From contig CAVPZW010000005.1 of NCBI GenBank assembly GCA_963710315.1, positions 310,001 to 374,000 on the forward strand: a DNA stretch of 64,000 nt. Direction: 5' to 3'. Shown piece by piece: positions 10,650 through 20,190 of this stretch (positions within the stretch are counted from its first letter, which is position 1; each line of letters begins with the position of its first letter). The notes below the pieces were generated by a model. It saw nothing but the letters and a program-made list of their open reading frames with translations. It searched no databases and was not told where the DNA came from. Origin of the DNA: Palsa-360 sp963710315 (GTDB lineage Bacteria; Acidobacteriota; Terriglobia; Acidiferrales; UBA7541). The position numbers were made by a program, and so were the translations under genes.

Positions 10650-10940
10650 TCAGTTGCTCCGGTCCGTCTGAATGATTGTGTTTTCCAGAGGTGTGGTTTT
10701 CATAGGGCTCGGCTTTTCCACTGCTGCTCCGTCAGCGTGGCTCGACGCTGACCTTGATCTGCTGCCTGTCAAATCGAGCACTTCGGCGCGTGCAGTAAGC
10801 CCTTCGCCGGACTCCGAGAGGTGAAACTTCACAAGCTTGCGTAGCGTGGATTCCGCGAGAAACCAATCCTCCCGGTCGTTCCCGTGCACATTCGAAGGAT
10901 TTATGAACAGATGCGAGATTCAAATCAGTGCTGCTTTTTG
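10650..10940 (-). pseudogene. Eroded DUF2934/Hsp20-like small heat-shock protein
   Basis: Three reading-frame pieces on the minus strand together resemble Acidobacteria proteins with a DUF2934 head and an Hsp20-like body. One frame gives ASVHKSFECARE, the next HGNDREDWFLAES followed by SESGEGLTARAEVLDLTG, and a third QQIKVSVEPR followed by a stop. In intact relatives these would be one stretch of about 60 residues. At least two frameshifts and a stop are therefore present and the C-terminal half is gone. Its position inside the tRNA-flanked island fits decay after transfer. The family call rests on recognised phrases only. Confidence 0.5.
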
Positions 10941-11455
10941 TTCGCGGTGCAGGTGAAGAAATAATGTGTCACGCTTTCCTTTCTTTCTGAGAAATAAGGC
11001 CTTATCGAAATTATGCTAGAAGATCAGATATAAGCGCGTCTGTCCAATAAGGAACACATTGCGATGTGGGTCCCAGAGTGGCAACCGTGGATGTGATTGC
11101 AGCAGGTGGCTTCCGTAACCGCCCGCGCCGCTCCTCACGGAATGATCATGACGGAATTCAAGTAGCTCAAAAGAGTCCTGAGACTTTGGTTTCGGAGTGT
11201 ATTGGCCAGGCGCCACTTGCCAAGCCGGGGGGGTGGCAGGCCTGCGGAAGTTCTTTTATTGAGTGCGTCCGTCGAAGTGAGTGACCCCAATTGGAGGGAA
11301 ATTATGTGATGACGAGGCGGAAAGGGGGCACGTGGCTTTTCGACGCATACTGTGCGATATGGAGCCGTCTTTTTCCTAGCGCGTCGTCACAGTTCAGGTT
11401 GGGACTTCGCTGGATGGCCTGAGCAAGGATGGCGAGTATCCGAGGAGAATATGCA
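10941..11455. other. Non-coding gap between eroded gene and stress protein
   Basis: About 500 bases without a credible gene. Short frames exist on both strands but show no family motifs or convincing ribosome sites. The last 14 bases carry the GAGGAGAA ribosome site of the next gene. No repeat or terminator was seen. Confidence 0.5.
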
Positions 11456-11995
11456 ATGTCCATACAAAATTCAGTTGTTGCGGTGTATCGAACGCATACC
11501 GAAGCGGACCAAGCGGTGAAAGAGCTTCAGCGCGGGGGAGTTGACATGCACAAATTGTCGATCGTGGGGAAGGGGCATCACACGGATGAGCATGCGGTAG
11601 GCTACTACAACACTGGCGACCGCATGATCTATTGGGGCAAGGTTGGCGCGTTCTGGGGAGGCTTCTGGGGGCTCTTGTTCGGCTCTGCTTTTTTCATGAT
11701 ACCGGGTCTCGGCCCAATCCTGGCGGCGGGACCAGTAGTGGCATGGATTGTGGCAGGGTTGGAAGGTGCGGTGGAGGTAGGAGCGTTGGGTGCTCTGGGA
11801 GCGGGCCTCTACAGCATAGGAATTCCCAAAGACAGCATTGTGAAGTACGAAGCAGCACTCAAGACAGATCAGTTCGTGCTGATCGCCCACGGAACGGCGG
11901 CAGAGGTGGCGAAGGCCAAGGACATCATCGAAACCAGGCATCCCGCTCAATTGTCGTTGCATTCAGGCGAAGCGAAAGCAGCGGCAGCGGTTTAA
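11456..11995 (+). CDS. General stress protein 17M-like (YflT-type) membrane-associated protein
   Basis: This 179-residue protein begins with a short alpha/beta module (VVAVYRTHTEADQAVKELQ, then MHKLSIVGKG), as in the 17M/YflT stress family, where the first strand and helix precede a glycine-rich membrane hairpin. Here residues about 60-115 are strongly hydrophobic (WGGFWGLLFGSAFF; LGPILAAGPVVAWIVAG) and could span the membrane twice. A second soluble segment follows (KYEAALKTDQFVLIAHGTA). ATG 11456 has GAGGAGAA at the right distance. It is a single gene on the opposite strand to the efflux operon, and its function is unknown beyond the stress association of the family. Confidence 0.75.
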   Translation: MSIQNSVVAVYRTHTEADQAVKELQRGGVDMHKLSIVGKGHHTDEHAVGYYNTGDRMIYWGKVGAFWGGFWGLLFGSAFFMIPGLGPILAAGPVVAWIVAGLEGAVEVGALGALGAGLYSIGIPKDSIVKYEAALKTDQFVLIAHGTAAEVAKAKDIIETRHPAQLSLHSGEAKAAAAV

Positions 11996-12070
11996 CTTTC
12001 CTGCGAGTTGAATGGACAAGGCTGCCTCAACGGCCTTGCCCATGGAGTGTCAAATTGGCTTTCACAAAGG

Positions 12071-12739
12071 CTACGCGTAGAGGAACGGCGGGTCTCCGCT
12101 GCTTCTCCAGAAGTAGGCGAGGATGATTAGACTTGCGATCGCCGCGTAGGCGCACCAAAGCGAAGTGAACGCGTACCGCTTGAATTCCATTACAACGAGG
12201 AGAATCATTAGGTTTGCCGCGCCGAAGACTACCATTGTCCTGATCTTCGAAAGAAACAGCGAACCGCACGTTGCAATCATATATAGCAACGCAACCGCTG
12301 TCTTGTTTGTCGCTTGATTGACGTACACAATACTATTTCCTCTGACGTATACCTGCAATGGGTACGCCGTCAACGCCCACAAGATATAAAGCGCCGTTGC
12401 TCCTCCCAGCACGAGGAACGGCAGCATGCGCCTACGGCTCTTCGTGTCAGGCTCGAACAGCAGCACGCTTAGAGGCAGCAGGAATGGGAGGAGGCGGGCG
12501 TAGCTCCAGCGCGTACCTCGTGGCCGAAATTCTAGAATGTCAGCTACGCAGCTCAATAAGCAAATGCCTGCACCAGGCGCTGTAGCTCTCATTAATAGCG
12601 TGATTTCAGAACGTAACTCGCTCGCCTTAGGTGGGCATTGCCCCGACCTGCTGCAGTTGCGCAAGGTTGAATAAAATCGGCCCAAATGATTTGAACAATT
12701 GAATTCCAGCGGACTACTGCGGATCACCGCCGTTCTCAC
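12071..12739 (-). pseudogene. N-terminally truncated DUF6629-like membrane protein
   Basis: The C-terminal two thirds resemble the DUF6629 family: LLPLSVLLFEPD, an IVYVNQATNK segment, then helices ending in YAFTSLWCAYAAIASL. Four or five membrane helices are visible. Family members normally start MCFSATASF with three more helices; here the first 70 residues are unrelated, hydrophilic and unlikely to be real coding sequence. The gene's 5' side points at, and stops just short of, the tRNA-Val fragment at 12748, so recombination at that site probably removed the N-terminus. If translated, the best internal start is the ATG about 50 codons in. Confidence 0.5.
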
Positions 12740-12747
12740 CTTCTAAA

Positions 12748-12862
12748 TTGACACGGTAGAGGTCTGCGGTTCGAGTCCGCACGGGCCTACCATTCTTTTC
12801 TATACTTTAGAGAGATTTCTTCGGAATCCGACAGAAACTTCACCTGTAATTCTTCACCTGTA
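12748..12862 (+). repeat. att-like direct repeat, copy 2, with tRNA-Val 3' half from the anticodon loop
   Basis: This copy starts with the TTGACAC anticodon loop, then the 3' anticodon stem (GGTAG), variable loop, whole T arm, acceptor strand and CCA (ending at 12792), and the same 70-base flank as at window position 20-89. No 5' half of a tRNA is present, so this is a fragment and not a gene. Identity beginning at the anticodon loop is typical of tyrosine-integrase crossover sites in tRNAs. Confidence 0.75.
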
Positions 12863-12936
12863 ATCGGGCTGATCCGCTGCTGTTGACTTCCTCCGGACCC
12901 AAGCACACAATCCGGCAACATTTCCGGAGGTGACTT

Positions 12937-13500
12937 ATGAAAACAATATCAACGGTCATTTTGTTTATCGTCTTGCTCATTTATGGATTGGCTGTCCGGA
13001 CGATCGCGCAAAATGTGGGCCGCGGCAGTGCCGCACAGACGGAACTAATCGGCACGTGGCGAGTCGTTTCAATCGGCACGGTCCGCCCAAATGGGCAAGT
13101 CGTGACCGAGTGGATGGGTTCGAACCCGATTGGGACTTTGATCTACGACCGCGCGGCTCACGTGTCTGTGCAATTCATGCGCGATCCGCGAGCGACTTGG
13201 AAAGCCGCTGGCTCATCTCCCGCGCGTTCGCCTGACGAAATCGTTGATGCGGCGTCGGCAGTAGAAAAGGCCGCAGCGTTTGACGGCTACTATGCCTACT
13301 ACGGGGAATATGATGTGAACGAGAAGGACCACATCGTGCGCCATCACGTTGAAGGCAGTTTGTGGCCGCCTGAGGTCGGCGTTACCTACGAGCGCCACTT
13401 CGACGTCTCTGGTAACCAGCTAACAATCGTAACCGCCCCTTTCAAATTCAAAATCGAGGAGCGTTACAACCGGATTGTTCTACAGCGAATCAGCAACTGA
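12937..13500 (+). CDS. Secreted lipocalin-like domain protein
   Basis: This 187-residue protein has a signal peptide (MKTISTVILFIVLLIYGLAV) and a lipocalin-like domain of the PF13924 type: LIGTWRVVSI opens the barrel, then GTLIYDRAAHVSVQFMRD, a YYAYYGEYDVNE hairpin and the closing strand NRIVLQRI. Such proteins are small secreted or periplasmic barrels of unknown ligand. AGGTGA precedes ATG 12937. It is the only gene between tRNA-fragment copies 2 and 3, so it may have come in as its own cassette. Confidence 0.8.
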   Translation: MKTISTVILFIVLLIYGLAVRTIAQNVGRGSAAQTELIGTWRVVSIGTVRPNGQVVTEWMGSNPIGTLIYDRAAHVSVQFMRDPRATWKAAGSSPARSPDEIVDAASAVEKAAAFDGYYAYYGEYDVNEKDHIVRHHVEGSLWPPEVGVTYERHFDVSGNQLTIVTAPFKFKIEERYNRIVLQRISN

Positions 13501-13565
13501 ACCATCCATAGCAGCCCGCCCGCGCCAGTAATTCACTTCGGAGCGTTCCCCGCGCTCAGGGCAAG

Positions 13566-13646
13566 CGAGTCCGCACACGCCTACCATTATTCTCAATAAC
13601 TTAGAGAGTTTTCTGCGAAATCCGGTAAAAACTTCACCTGGAATTA
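13566..13646 (+). repeat. att-like direct repeat, copy 3, diverged
   Basis: A shorter, more diverged copy: GCGAGTCCGCACACGCCTACCA (split here: T-loop end and acceptor strand with CCA), followed by the AACTTAGAGAGTTTTCT flank and CTTCACCTG. The second TTCACCTGTA is lost. The acceptor strand carries two changes relative to copies 1 and 2. It is likely the oldest junction of serial insertions at the same tRNA. Confidence 0.65.
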
Positions 13647-13716
13647 GGCTAAAACAGCAAAGTTATCAGATGCGGCAGCTCTATATATTTTCTGATAAGA
13701 ATTAGGATTTCCGACA

Positions 13717-15435
13717 TTAGACGTGAAGACGTGCGCCTTGAAAGCTGAGTAGGACCCACCATTCATGATTTTCCACCATCATCAGTTCGGCGGTTTCATT
13801 TACGGTTTCTGCTAATTCGGCGAGCGTGGTGGCGCGCGTGGCGCGGTGCGCCAGCCACTCCAGGGCCACGGACATTCGGTGCGAGCGCTCGGCGATGCGT
13901 TCCAATTCCAGTTGTGAAGTCACCGCGTGCACGGCGCCCGCCCAGGCGGGAAGCACCAGCGCAAGAAAGGTGATCCATGTGCCAATATTCAGGAAGGGAG
14001 AGCGTTCGGCATCCGGAGAGTGGCCTACGCCTGCAAAGTGCAGCACGGCCATTAGCAGCGTGGTGCCGAACAGGGCGAATCCGATCTGGTGCCGGCGGTG
14101 GGCGCTTTTTTCTTTTCGCTTCGCACTACGGGCGTGGAACTTCTGTTGATCTTCGAGCCATGCGTGAACCAGGAATTGTTTCAGGGCGCCCAGCGGCAAA
14201 ACGGGAACTGTTTGTCCGGCGTCGGAGACAATTGCCTTCACCGTTTGCATCAGCCACTGTTGCGGGCCGCGATAAAATGGAAGCGGATCGTTTTTTTCTT
14301 TGCGGGATTCAGGTTCCAGCAGCGTGGTGAACGTTGCAATGCGCAACTGCTCGGCGATATATCGCGCGTGCAGCCATTTTTCGTGCCAGCCGCTCGATCC
14401 GGCGGACATCCACAAACCCAATATGGTCAGCATGGCGAGCACTTCGAAGATGATCAACCAGTGTTGCTCCGGGAAAAATAATACCTGTCCCACGGCTATG
14501 GTGACGGCCAGCGCTGCCAGATAGAGAATGCCGCTTACGCCCCGGGCATGTTTGCGGTGATAGAGCAGCGCCAGCGAATCGGCGCGCGCAAACTGCGGCA
14601 CGAGTATGGACAAAATACCGTTGAGCGCTTCCTCCGGCAGGCCTGCTTTTACGGCTGCCTCTGCCAGATGATCCCTGGTGCGCCGTTCCTCAGCTTCGTA
14701 ATCCGCGGGAACGAGTCTCTTATCCTGGAAATAAGCGAGTTGCTGGCTATAGCCGCGCGAAAGCTCGCTGAGCGTGCGCGGAAATTCTTCTGTGCGGACG
14801 ATCGCGGCCTTGTCCGTGGATTGTTCGCGAAAATTGACGGCGAGAATTCGGCGAGGCGGCGCTTCCGGATGTTCCGCGTCAATCCAAAGAACGACGCGGT
14901 CGCGATCAATCGCATATTCAACGATCTCAGCCGTGCCGCCCACGCCGGCCGCTTCGCGCCCGTCCCACACAGCCAGCAGAATTTCGGATACTTCCACCAC
15001 GCGCTCGCCAGCGCGCAAATAGGCGGCGTCACGCATGGCTTCCATTTCGGTGCCTTCGCCGCCTCCCCGAATTTCCGAGTCTTGTATGCGGGAGGGAAGT
15101 TCTTCAATGACTGCTGCGTGCGCTAGTAAATGTTCAAACGAAGCCAGTTCGCCGTCCGTGGAAAAATCCTTGCGGTAGTCGGCCAGCGGAAATGGCGTCA
15201 GCACTTCCAGCCGCGCATGTACTCGCTCAATCAGCGTTCTTGCGGCGATCTGATCGGCGCCGCGAGCCAAAGGGGAAACGATTGTCCAGCGCGGCTGCGT
15301 CGCGCCTGCCTCCGAAAGCAGGCGATTGATCCGCTCGATCACGCCTTCGATGGCGCGCGCCACGGCCGCTTCATCGGAGATCCTGCGATGTCCGGTGACC
15401 GCAAAACGAAGCTCGTATGTGACGCGCGGCTGCAT
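13717..15435 (-). CDS. SLOG nucleotide-sensor plus two-transmembrane (SLATT-like) effector
   Basis: This protein is about 572 residues. The N-terminal third is a SLOG/DprA-like Rossmann domain: FAVTGHRRIS near residue 10, SPLARGADQIAA near 55, and WDGREAAGVGGTAEIVEYA near 165 (the GGT nucleotide-loop region). The middle has a membrane hairpin (GILYLAALAVTIAVGQVLFF and a second helix) followed by HARYIAEQLR, the family signature of SMODS/SLOG-associating 2TM effectors. A second hydrophobic pair occurs near residues 460-510. Families with this build are predicted pore-forming effectors triggered by nucleotide signals in phage defence. The gene is divergent from the TIR array with about 110 bases between starts. 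I start at ATG 15435, just before the Rossmann strand; upstream ATGs exist and no start has a clear ribosome site. Confidence 0.75.
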   Translation of the reverse strand: MQPRVTYELRFAVTGHRRISDEAAVARAIEGVIERINRLLSEAGATQPRWTIVSPLARGADQIAARTLIERVHARLEVLTPFPLADYRKDFSTDGELASFEHLLAHAAVIEELPSRIQDSEIRGGGEGTEMEAMRDAAYLRAGERVVEVSEILLAVWDGREAAGVGGTAEIVEYAIDRDRVVLWIDAEHPEAPPRRILAVNFREQSTDKAAIVRTEEFPRTLSELSRGYSQQLAYFQDKRLVPADYEAEERRTRDHLAEAAVKAGLPEEALNGILSILVPQFARADSLALLYHRKHARGVSGILYLAALAVTIAVGQVLFFPEQHWLIIFEVLAMLTILGLWMSAGSSGWHEKWLHARYIAEQLRIATFTTLLEPESRKEKNDPLPFYRGPQQWLMQTVKAIVSDAGQTVPVLPLGALKQFLVHAWLEDQQKFHARSAKRKEKSAHRRHQIGFALFGTTLLMAVLHFAGVGHSPDAERSPFLNIGTWITFLALVLPAWAGAVHAVTSQLELERIAERSHRMSVALEWLAHRATRATTLAELAETVNETAELMMVENHEWWVLLSFQGARLHV

Positions 15436-15544
15436 TGGCAATGGAGTACTGGTGGAAAGAAACCGGTGTATCATAGCGCAGCATTTTTGGCCCTGCACGC
15501 GGAATTACCTTCGCTGTCTGAAAGTATTGGGTTGGGGGGAATTC
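15436..15544. promoter_or_regulatory. Shared divergent control region of the SLOG effector and the TIR array
   Basis: Both gene sets begin outward from this 109-base gap, so both promoters must lie here or within the neighbouring 5' ends. I see no clear sigma-70 hexamers or operator palindrome. The only purine-rich stretch near the TIR start is a G-rich run (GGGTTGGGGGGA) just ahead of ATG 15545. Confidence 0.45.
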
Positions 15545-17860
15545 ATGACACGAGACGTTTTCATCAGCCATGCGGGCGATGATGCGAGTGTAGCCATAGA
15601 GGTGTGCGCGCTGCTGGAGGCGCGCGGGTTGAAGTGCTGGATGGCGCCGCGCGATGTTGCGGCTGGCTCGGTGTGGGACGAAGCGATTCTCGATGCGATT
15701 GAAACTTCGCGCGTGTTTCTGCTGATTCTTTCTAGGAGCGCCAATCAATCGCAATTTGTGAAGAACGAAGTGAATCGCGCGTTTTCGCAGAGCAAACCCA
15801 TCGTGACATTTCGTTTGGAAGATGTCGCACCGGGGCGCTCGCTGGAATTATATTTGGCGCGGCATCATTGGACGGACGCGTTTCCGCCGCCACTCTCCAC
15901 GAAAGTTGAAACTCTAGCCACCTCGATTACAGCGCTGCTCGACACTGGCGCTACTTCGACCACTGCTACGACTGTTTCAGTCGCTCCATCTGCAACGCAA
16001 TCCCTCGCGTCTCGGCTTTTGGCTCGACTATCGGCAATGATGAATAACTTGCGGGCGATCAGCCAGGAAACTCTAACCTACAGCTTTTGTGCATTGGTTA
16101 TCGGTGCGGCAATCGCTACTCTTGCCACGTGGAATTTCAAACCAGCGCCAAAATCCGCGCCAAAACCGGTTATGCGCTATGCGATTACCGTGCCCCCGGT
16201 CAACACCTCGGGGTTCTGACATCGGGCGACGCCGGTCGCGCCTTAGCTATTTCTCCTGATGGCTTGCACCTTGTGTACGACGCATGGGAGGGAAGCAACA
16301 TCGCAAACTCGCAGCTCTATCTGCGTTCGATGGACAGCCTCGAGGCCAAGCCCATCCCCGGCACGAAAGGAGGGCTCGATCCGCTCTTTTCGCCTGACGG
16401 GCAATGGGTAGGATTTTTCTCTTTCGGAAAGTGGGAAAAAGTTTCGCTATCCGGTGAGGAACTGCAGACAATCTGCGATGCTACACCACGTGACGGTGGT
16501 GGACCCAGTTGGTCCACAGACGGCACGCTGACCTTCGGGGTAAGAGGGGGCTTCGGGTCCGGAGTCATCTCTCAAATTTCGGCGGGGGACTGCACTCCGC
16601 GTCCACTAACTCATCTGGAACAAGGAGAGGTGGCCCAGGCGTGGCCGGAGATCTTGCCCGGAGGCAAAGCTGTCATTTTTGCCTCGGGCACGAATAGTTC
16701 TAATTGGGCAAACGCCCAGATTGCTGTCGAAGCCATCGCAGGTGGCCAGCGGAAAAACCTGGTTCAAGGGGGAATGCATCCTCGGTATGCTCCCTCGGGG
16801 CATCTGGTCTATGCGCAGGAAGGAGGGCTAAAAGCGATACCGTTCGACGTCAAACGCCTGGTGGTTACTGGCACATCAGTCCCGGTGGTGGACAACGTCA
16901 TGCAATCCCCAGTATGGGGAGACGCGCAGTACGCCTTTTCGGACACCGGCACGCTCGTCTATGTCCCTCAATTGATAGAAATCACGACGATGGTGTGGGT
17001 GGATCGCAACGGGAAAGAGCAGCCGTTGGCCGCTCCCGCGCACGCCTATCTGCAGCCGCGCATTTCCCCGGATGGCCGGCGGGTGGCCGTGGCGATTACG
17101 GAACAAGACAGCGAAATCTGGATGTATGACCTATCTCGCGGAACGCTGGGCCCATTCACGCTCGAAGGAAAGAATAATCTTGTTCCCTACTGGACGCCCG
17201 ACGGCAAGAGCGTCGCATTCGTATCGAACAAGGAGGGTCCGCGGAATATTTTCTGGCAACACGCCGATGGAAGCGGCGGACTGGAGCGGTTGACCACCAG
17301 TCAGGATCTGCAGATTCCGTCCTCATGGTCTATGGATGGGCAATTTCTGGCCTTTACCGACCTGAACGCCGCGACGGGATTCGATATCTGGGTACTGCGA
17401 TTGAGCGATCGCAAAACCCAGCCTTTCCTCCAGACACACTTCACGGGAGCCGCAGTTTTCTCCCGATGGCCGCTGGATGGCCTATACCTCGGATGAATCC
17501 GGCCGCTACGAAGTTTACGTCCAGCCCTTCCCGGGTCCCGGCGGCAAATGGCAAATCTCAACGGACGGCGGCAGAGAGGTTTTATGGAATCGGAATGGAC
17601 GAGAGCTGTTCTATCGCAACGGGAGCAAGTTGATGGCCGTGCAGATCACCACGCAGCCGAATTTTTCCGCCGGTACGCCTAAAACACTTTTCGAGGGCGA
17701 TTATCAGATGCGTCCAGCGCAGTCTAGCCCGAACTATGACGTCTCGGCCGATGGCCAGCGCTTCCTGATGCTGAAACCGGTTGAACAGCCGCAACAAATC
17801 AACGTCGTGCTGAACTGGTTTGAAGAGTTGAAGCAGAAAGTTCCCACCGGGAAAAACTAA
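15545..17860 (+). pseudogene. TIR-TM-PD40 protein 1, broken by two frameshifts
   Basis: The TIR domain is intact: FISHAGDD (residues 6-13), WMAPRDVAAGS, and WDEAI with the putative catalytic glutamate at residue 46. One membrane helix follows near residue 180. The frame is then lost near 16205-16219 in a GGGG run (a one-base deletion compared with sister genes), so translation stops at 16219. The propeller continues in the next frame to about 17465, where a second indel (one added or two missing bases before GATGGC) moves it again; the last part ends at 17860 with NWFEELKQKVPTGKN. Without the two indels it would be a full-length sister of about 770 residues. A truncated TIR-TM product of about 225 residues could still be made. 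Confidence 0.8.
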
Positions 17861-20190
17861 TGACGCGCGATGTATTTATCAGCCACGCGGGCGACGATGC
17901 AAGTGTTGCGGGCGAGGTGTGCGCGCTGCTGGAGAAGCGCGGGTTGAAGTGCTGGATGGCGCCGCGCGATGTGGCTGCGGGTTCGGAGTGGGATGAAGCG
18001 ATTCTCGATGCGATTGAAACTTCGCGCGTGTTTCTGCTGATTCTTTCCAAGAGCGCCAACGATTCTGCGTATGTGAAGAACGAAGTGAATCGCGCGTTTT
18101 CCGAACGCAAACCCATCGTGACGTTTCGCATCGAAGATGTGATGCCGGGGCGTTCGCTGCAATTGTATCTCGCGCGGCATCACTGGACGGATGCGTTTCC
18201 GCCGCCGCTCGCTGCGCGCGTCGAAGCTCTCGCTACTTCCATCATGGCTCTGCGCGATCCGTCAGTCAAAATGGGCACGGCTCCAATTGTTGTTCCACCC
18301 ATTCGGACGAGGCTCGTTTCTTGTCTCTTATCACCCCTACGCACGATTGCGAATGAGGTCCGTGCATTTGGTAGAAGGAAGGTTCTTGTCACGCTGGGTC
18401 TACTGGTGATTGTCTCCATAGTCGCGAGCTTTGCTGCCTGGAATTTCAAGTCAGTACCTTCGCCAAAGGCCATATATCTCAATGCGGAGCTTGGCGCGGA
18501 CGCAACCTTATACGTAAACTTCGGACCTTCCGCAAATTTTTCACCCGATGGTACGCGGTTGGCATTTGTCGCCATTGGTTTAGACCAGAAGCGGCACATC
18601 TATATTCGCCCGTTGAATCAGTTACAAACTGGCGTGCTTGCAGGGACGGACAATGCGCGCGATATTTTCTTTTCGCCCGATAGTCAATGGATTGGATTCT
18701 TCGCCGATGGCATGCTTAAAAAAATTTCAGTGCAAGGCGGAGCGGCAGTTACCGTATGCGACGCGATCAATGATCGCGGTGGAAGCTGGGGGGACGACGG
18801 GACAATCGTATTCGCCCCCAATAATAGTGCGCCACTATCCAAAGTGAACATGGCGGGGGGAACCCCCGAGCAGCTCACGAAGTTTGACTCGCAGGCGACC
18901 GAACTCACGCACCGTTGGCCACAGGTTTTGCCCGGAAGCAAAGCAGTTCTGTTTACTTCGAATACACACCTAAACGACCATGAAGATGCAGAGATTACCT
19001 TGTATTCAATGGCTGCCGGAACGCGAAAGACTTTGGTACGTGGTGGCTTCTATGCTCGCTATCTACCGACCGGGGACATCATATATATCCATGAAGGTAC
19101 GCTGTTCGCTATTCCGTTTGATCTGAATCGCCTCGAGATTACTGGCCAACCAACTCCTATACTCGATGGCGTTGTTTCCAACGCTGGTAACGCCGGGGCA
19201 CAGTTCTCATTTTCAGACGGGGGGAACCTGGTGTATGCCGCGGGTAAAAGGATCCCGGGAATCTCAATATTTTGGATGGATCAAGAGGGCAAGTTTTCTC
19301 CCCTTAGAAGTGTTGCCGGTGTATACAACAATCTCGCATTTTCACCTGATGGGAAACGCTTGGCGTTTGATCTACGTGAAGCGGGAAGAAACGACGTCTG
19401 GGTCTATGAATTAGAACGCGATGCTCTTACGCGACTGACCTTTGTGGGAATAGAAAATACAAAGCCTATTTGGACTCCTGATGGTCAGCGAATTGTCTAT
19501 TCTTCTCAAGAAAAAGGTGGAGCGACGAATCTCTGGTGGATACGCGCGGATGGCGCTGGAGTCCCTCAACGCATTTCCGAGAGTGCGAACGCTCAATTCG
19601 CAGGTTCCTGGCGGCGGGACGGCAAAGTTCTGGCGTATGTCCAGCTCAACTCAAACAATAATTGGGACATCATGACGATTCCCTTCGAAGGAGATGAGAA
19701 AACAGGCTGGAAACCGGGGGAGCCAAAACTTTTCTTCAGAGGCACATCCAACGTATTCGGCCCAGCATTTTCGCCTGACGGTCGCTGGCTCAGCTACCAT
19801 TCGAATGAATCTGGAAACTACGAAGTGTATGTTCGCCCTTACTCCGCTCCCGGCGTCAAGTGGCAAGTTTCCAGCGGAGGGGGAATCCTTCCCAAATGGT
19901 CGCCAAACGGCAAGGAACTATTTTATCGCACATTGGACGACAAGATTATGGTTGTTAGGTACACAGGCCCTGCCGACACATTCCGCGCTGATAATCCTAA
20001 ACCATGGTCACCTGGCCAATTTGCGGAACTAGGCCCTAGCAATTTTAACTTTGACCTTTTTCCCGATGGGAAACGCTTCGCCGTCCTGAAGTCCCAGTTT
20101 ACTGAAAAAGATGCTGCTGCGAGCAAGATCACCGTTGTACTCAACTGGTTTGAAGAGTTGAAGCAGAAAGTTCCTGCGGGGAAAAACTAA
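17860..20190 (+). CDS. TIR-TM-PD40 propeller protein 2
   Basis: This 776-residue protein has a TIR domain at 1-125 (FISHAGDD box, E46 in WDEAI, SANDSAYVKNEVNRAF), a linker, one membrane helix near 180-200 (VLVTLGLLVIVSIVASFAAW), and a PD40/TolB-like beta-propeller with repeated SPDG(T/S/K) blades. It ends in NWFEELKQKVPAGKN, a tail I also know from Acidobacteria kinase-PD40 proteins. With the TIR end inside, the propeller would be extracytoplasmic. Its ATG overlaps the previous stop as TAATG, so it is translationally coupled. Known TIR enzymes of bacterial defence cleave NAD or make cyclic ADP-ribose signals; activity here is inferred. Confidence 0.85.
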   Translation: MTRDVFISHAGDDASVAGEVCALLEKRGLKCWMAPRDVAAGSEWDEAILDAIETSRVFLLILSKSANDSAYVKNEVNRAFSERKPIVTFRIEDVMPGRSLQLYLARHHWTDAFPPPLAARVEALATSIMALRDPSVKMGTAPIVVPPIRTRLVSCLLSPLRTIANEVRAFGRRKVLVTLGLLVIVSIVASFAAWNFKSVPSPKAIYLNAELGADATLYVNFGPSANFSPDGTRLAFVAIGLDQKRHIYIRPLNQLQTGVLAGTDNARDIFFSPDSQWIGFFADGMLKKISVQGGAAVTVCDAINDRGGSWGDDGTIVFAPNNSAPLSKVNMAGGTPEQLTKFDSQATELTHRWPQVLPGSKAVLFTSNTHLNDHEDAEITLYSMAAGTRKTLVRGGFYARYLPTGDIIYIHEGTLFAIPFDLNRLEITGQPTPILDGVVSNAGNAGAQFSFSDGGNLVYAAGKRIPGISIFWMDQEGKFSPLRSVAGVYNNLAFSPDGKRLAFDLREAGRNDVWVYELERDALTRLTFVGIENTKPIWTPDGQRIVYSSQEKGGATNLWWIRADGAGVPQRISESANAQFAGSWRRDGKVLAYVQLNSNNNWDIMTIPFEGDEKTGWKPGEPKLFFRGTSNVFGPAFSPDGRWLSYHSNESGNYEVYVRPYSAPGVKWQVSSGGGILPKWSPNGKELFYRTLDDKIMVVRYTGPADTFRADNPKPWSPGQFAELGPSNFNFDLFPDGKRFAVLKSQFTEKDAAASKITVVLNWFEELKQKVPAGKN

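Noticed and set aside
13717..15435. SLOG-2TM gene as an ordinary lysine-decarboxylase-like LOG enzyme
   Set aside because: The PGGxGTxxE motif of LOG enzymes is not present, and the C-terminal two thirds is membrane-associated.
15326..15544. Upstream extension of the first TIR reading frame
   Set aside because: The extension overlaps the 5' end of the divergent SLOG gene and has no similarity; the sister genes all begin at the MTRDVFISHAGDD start.
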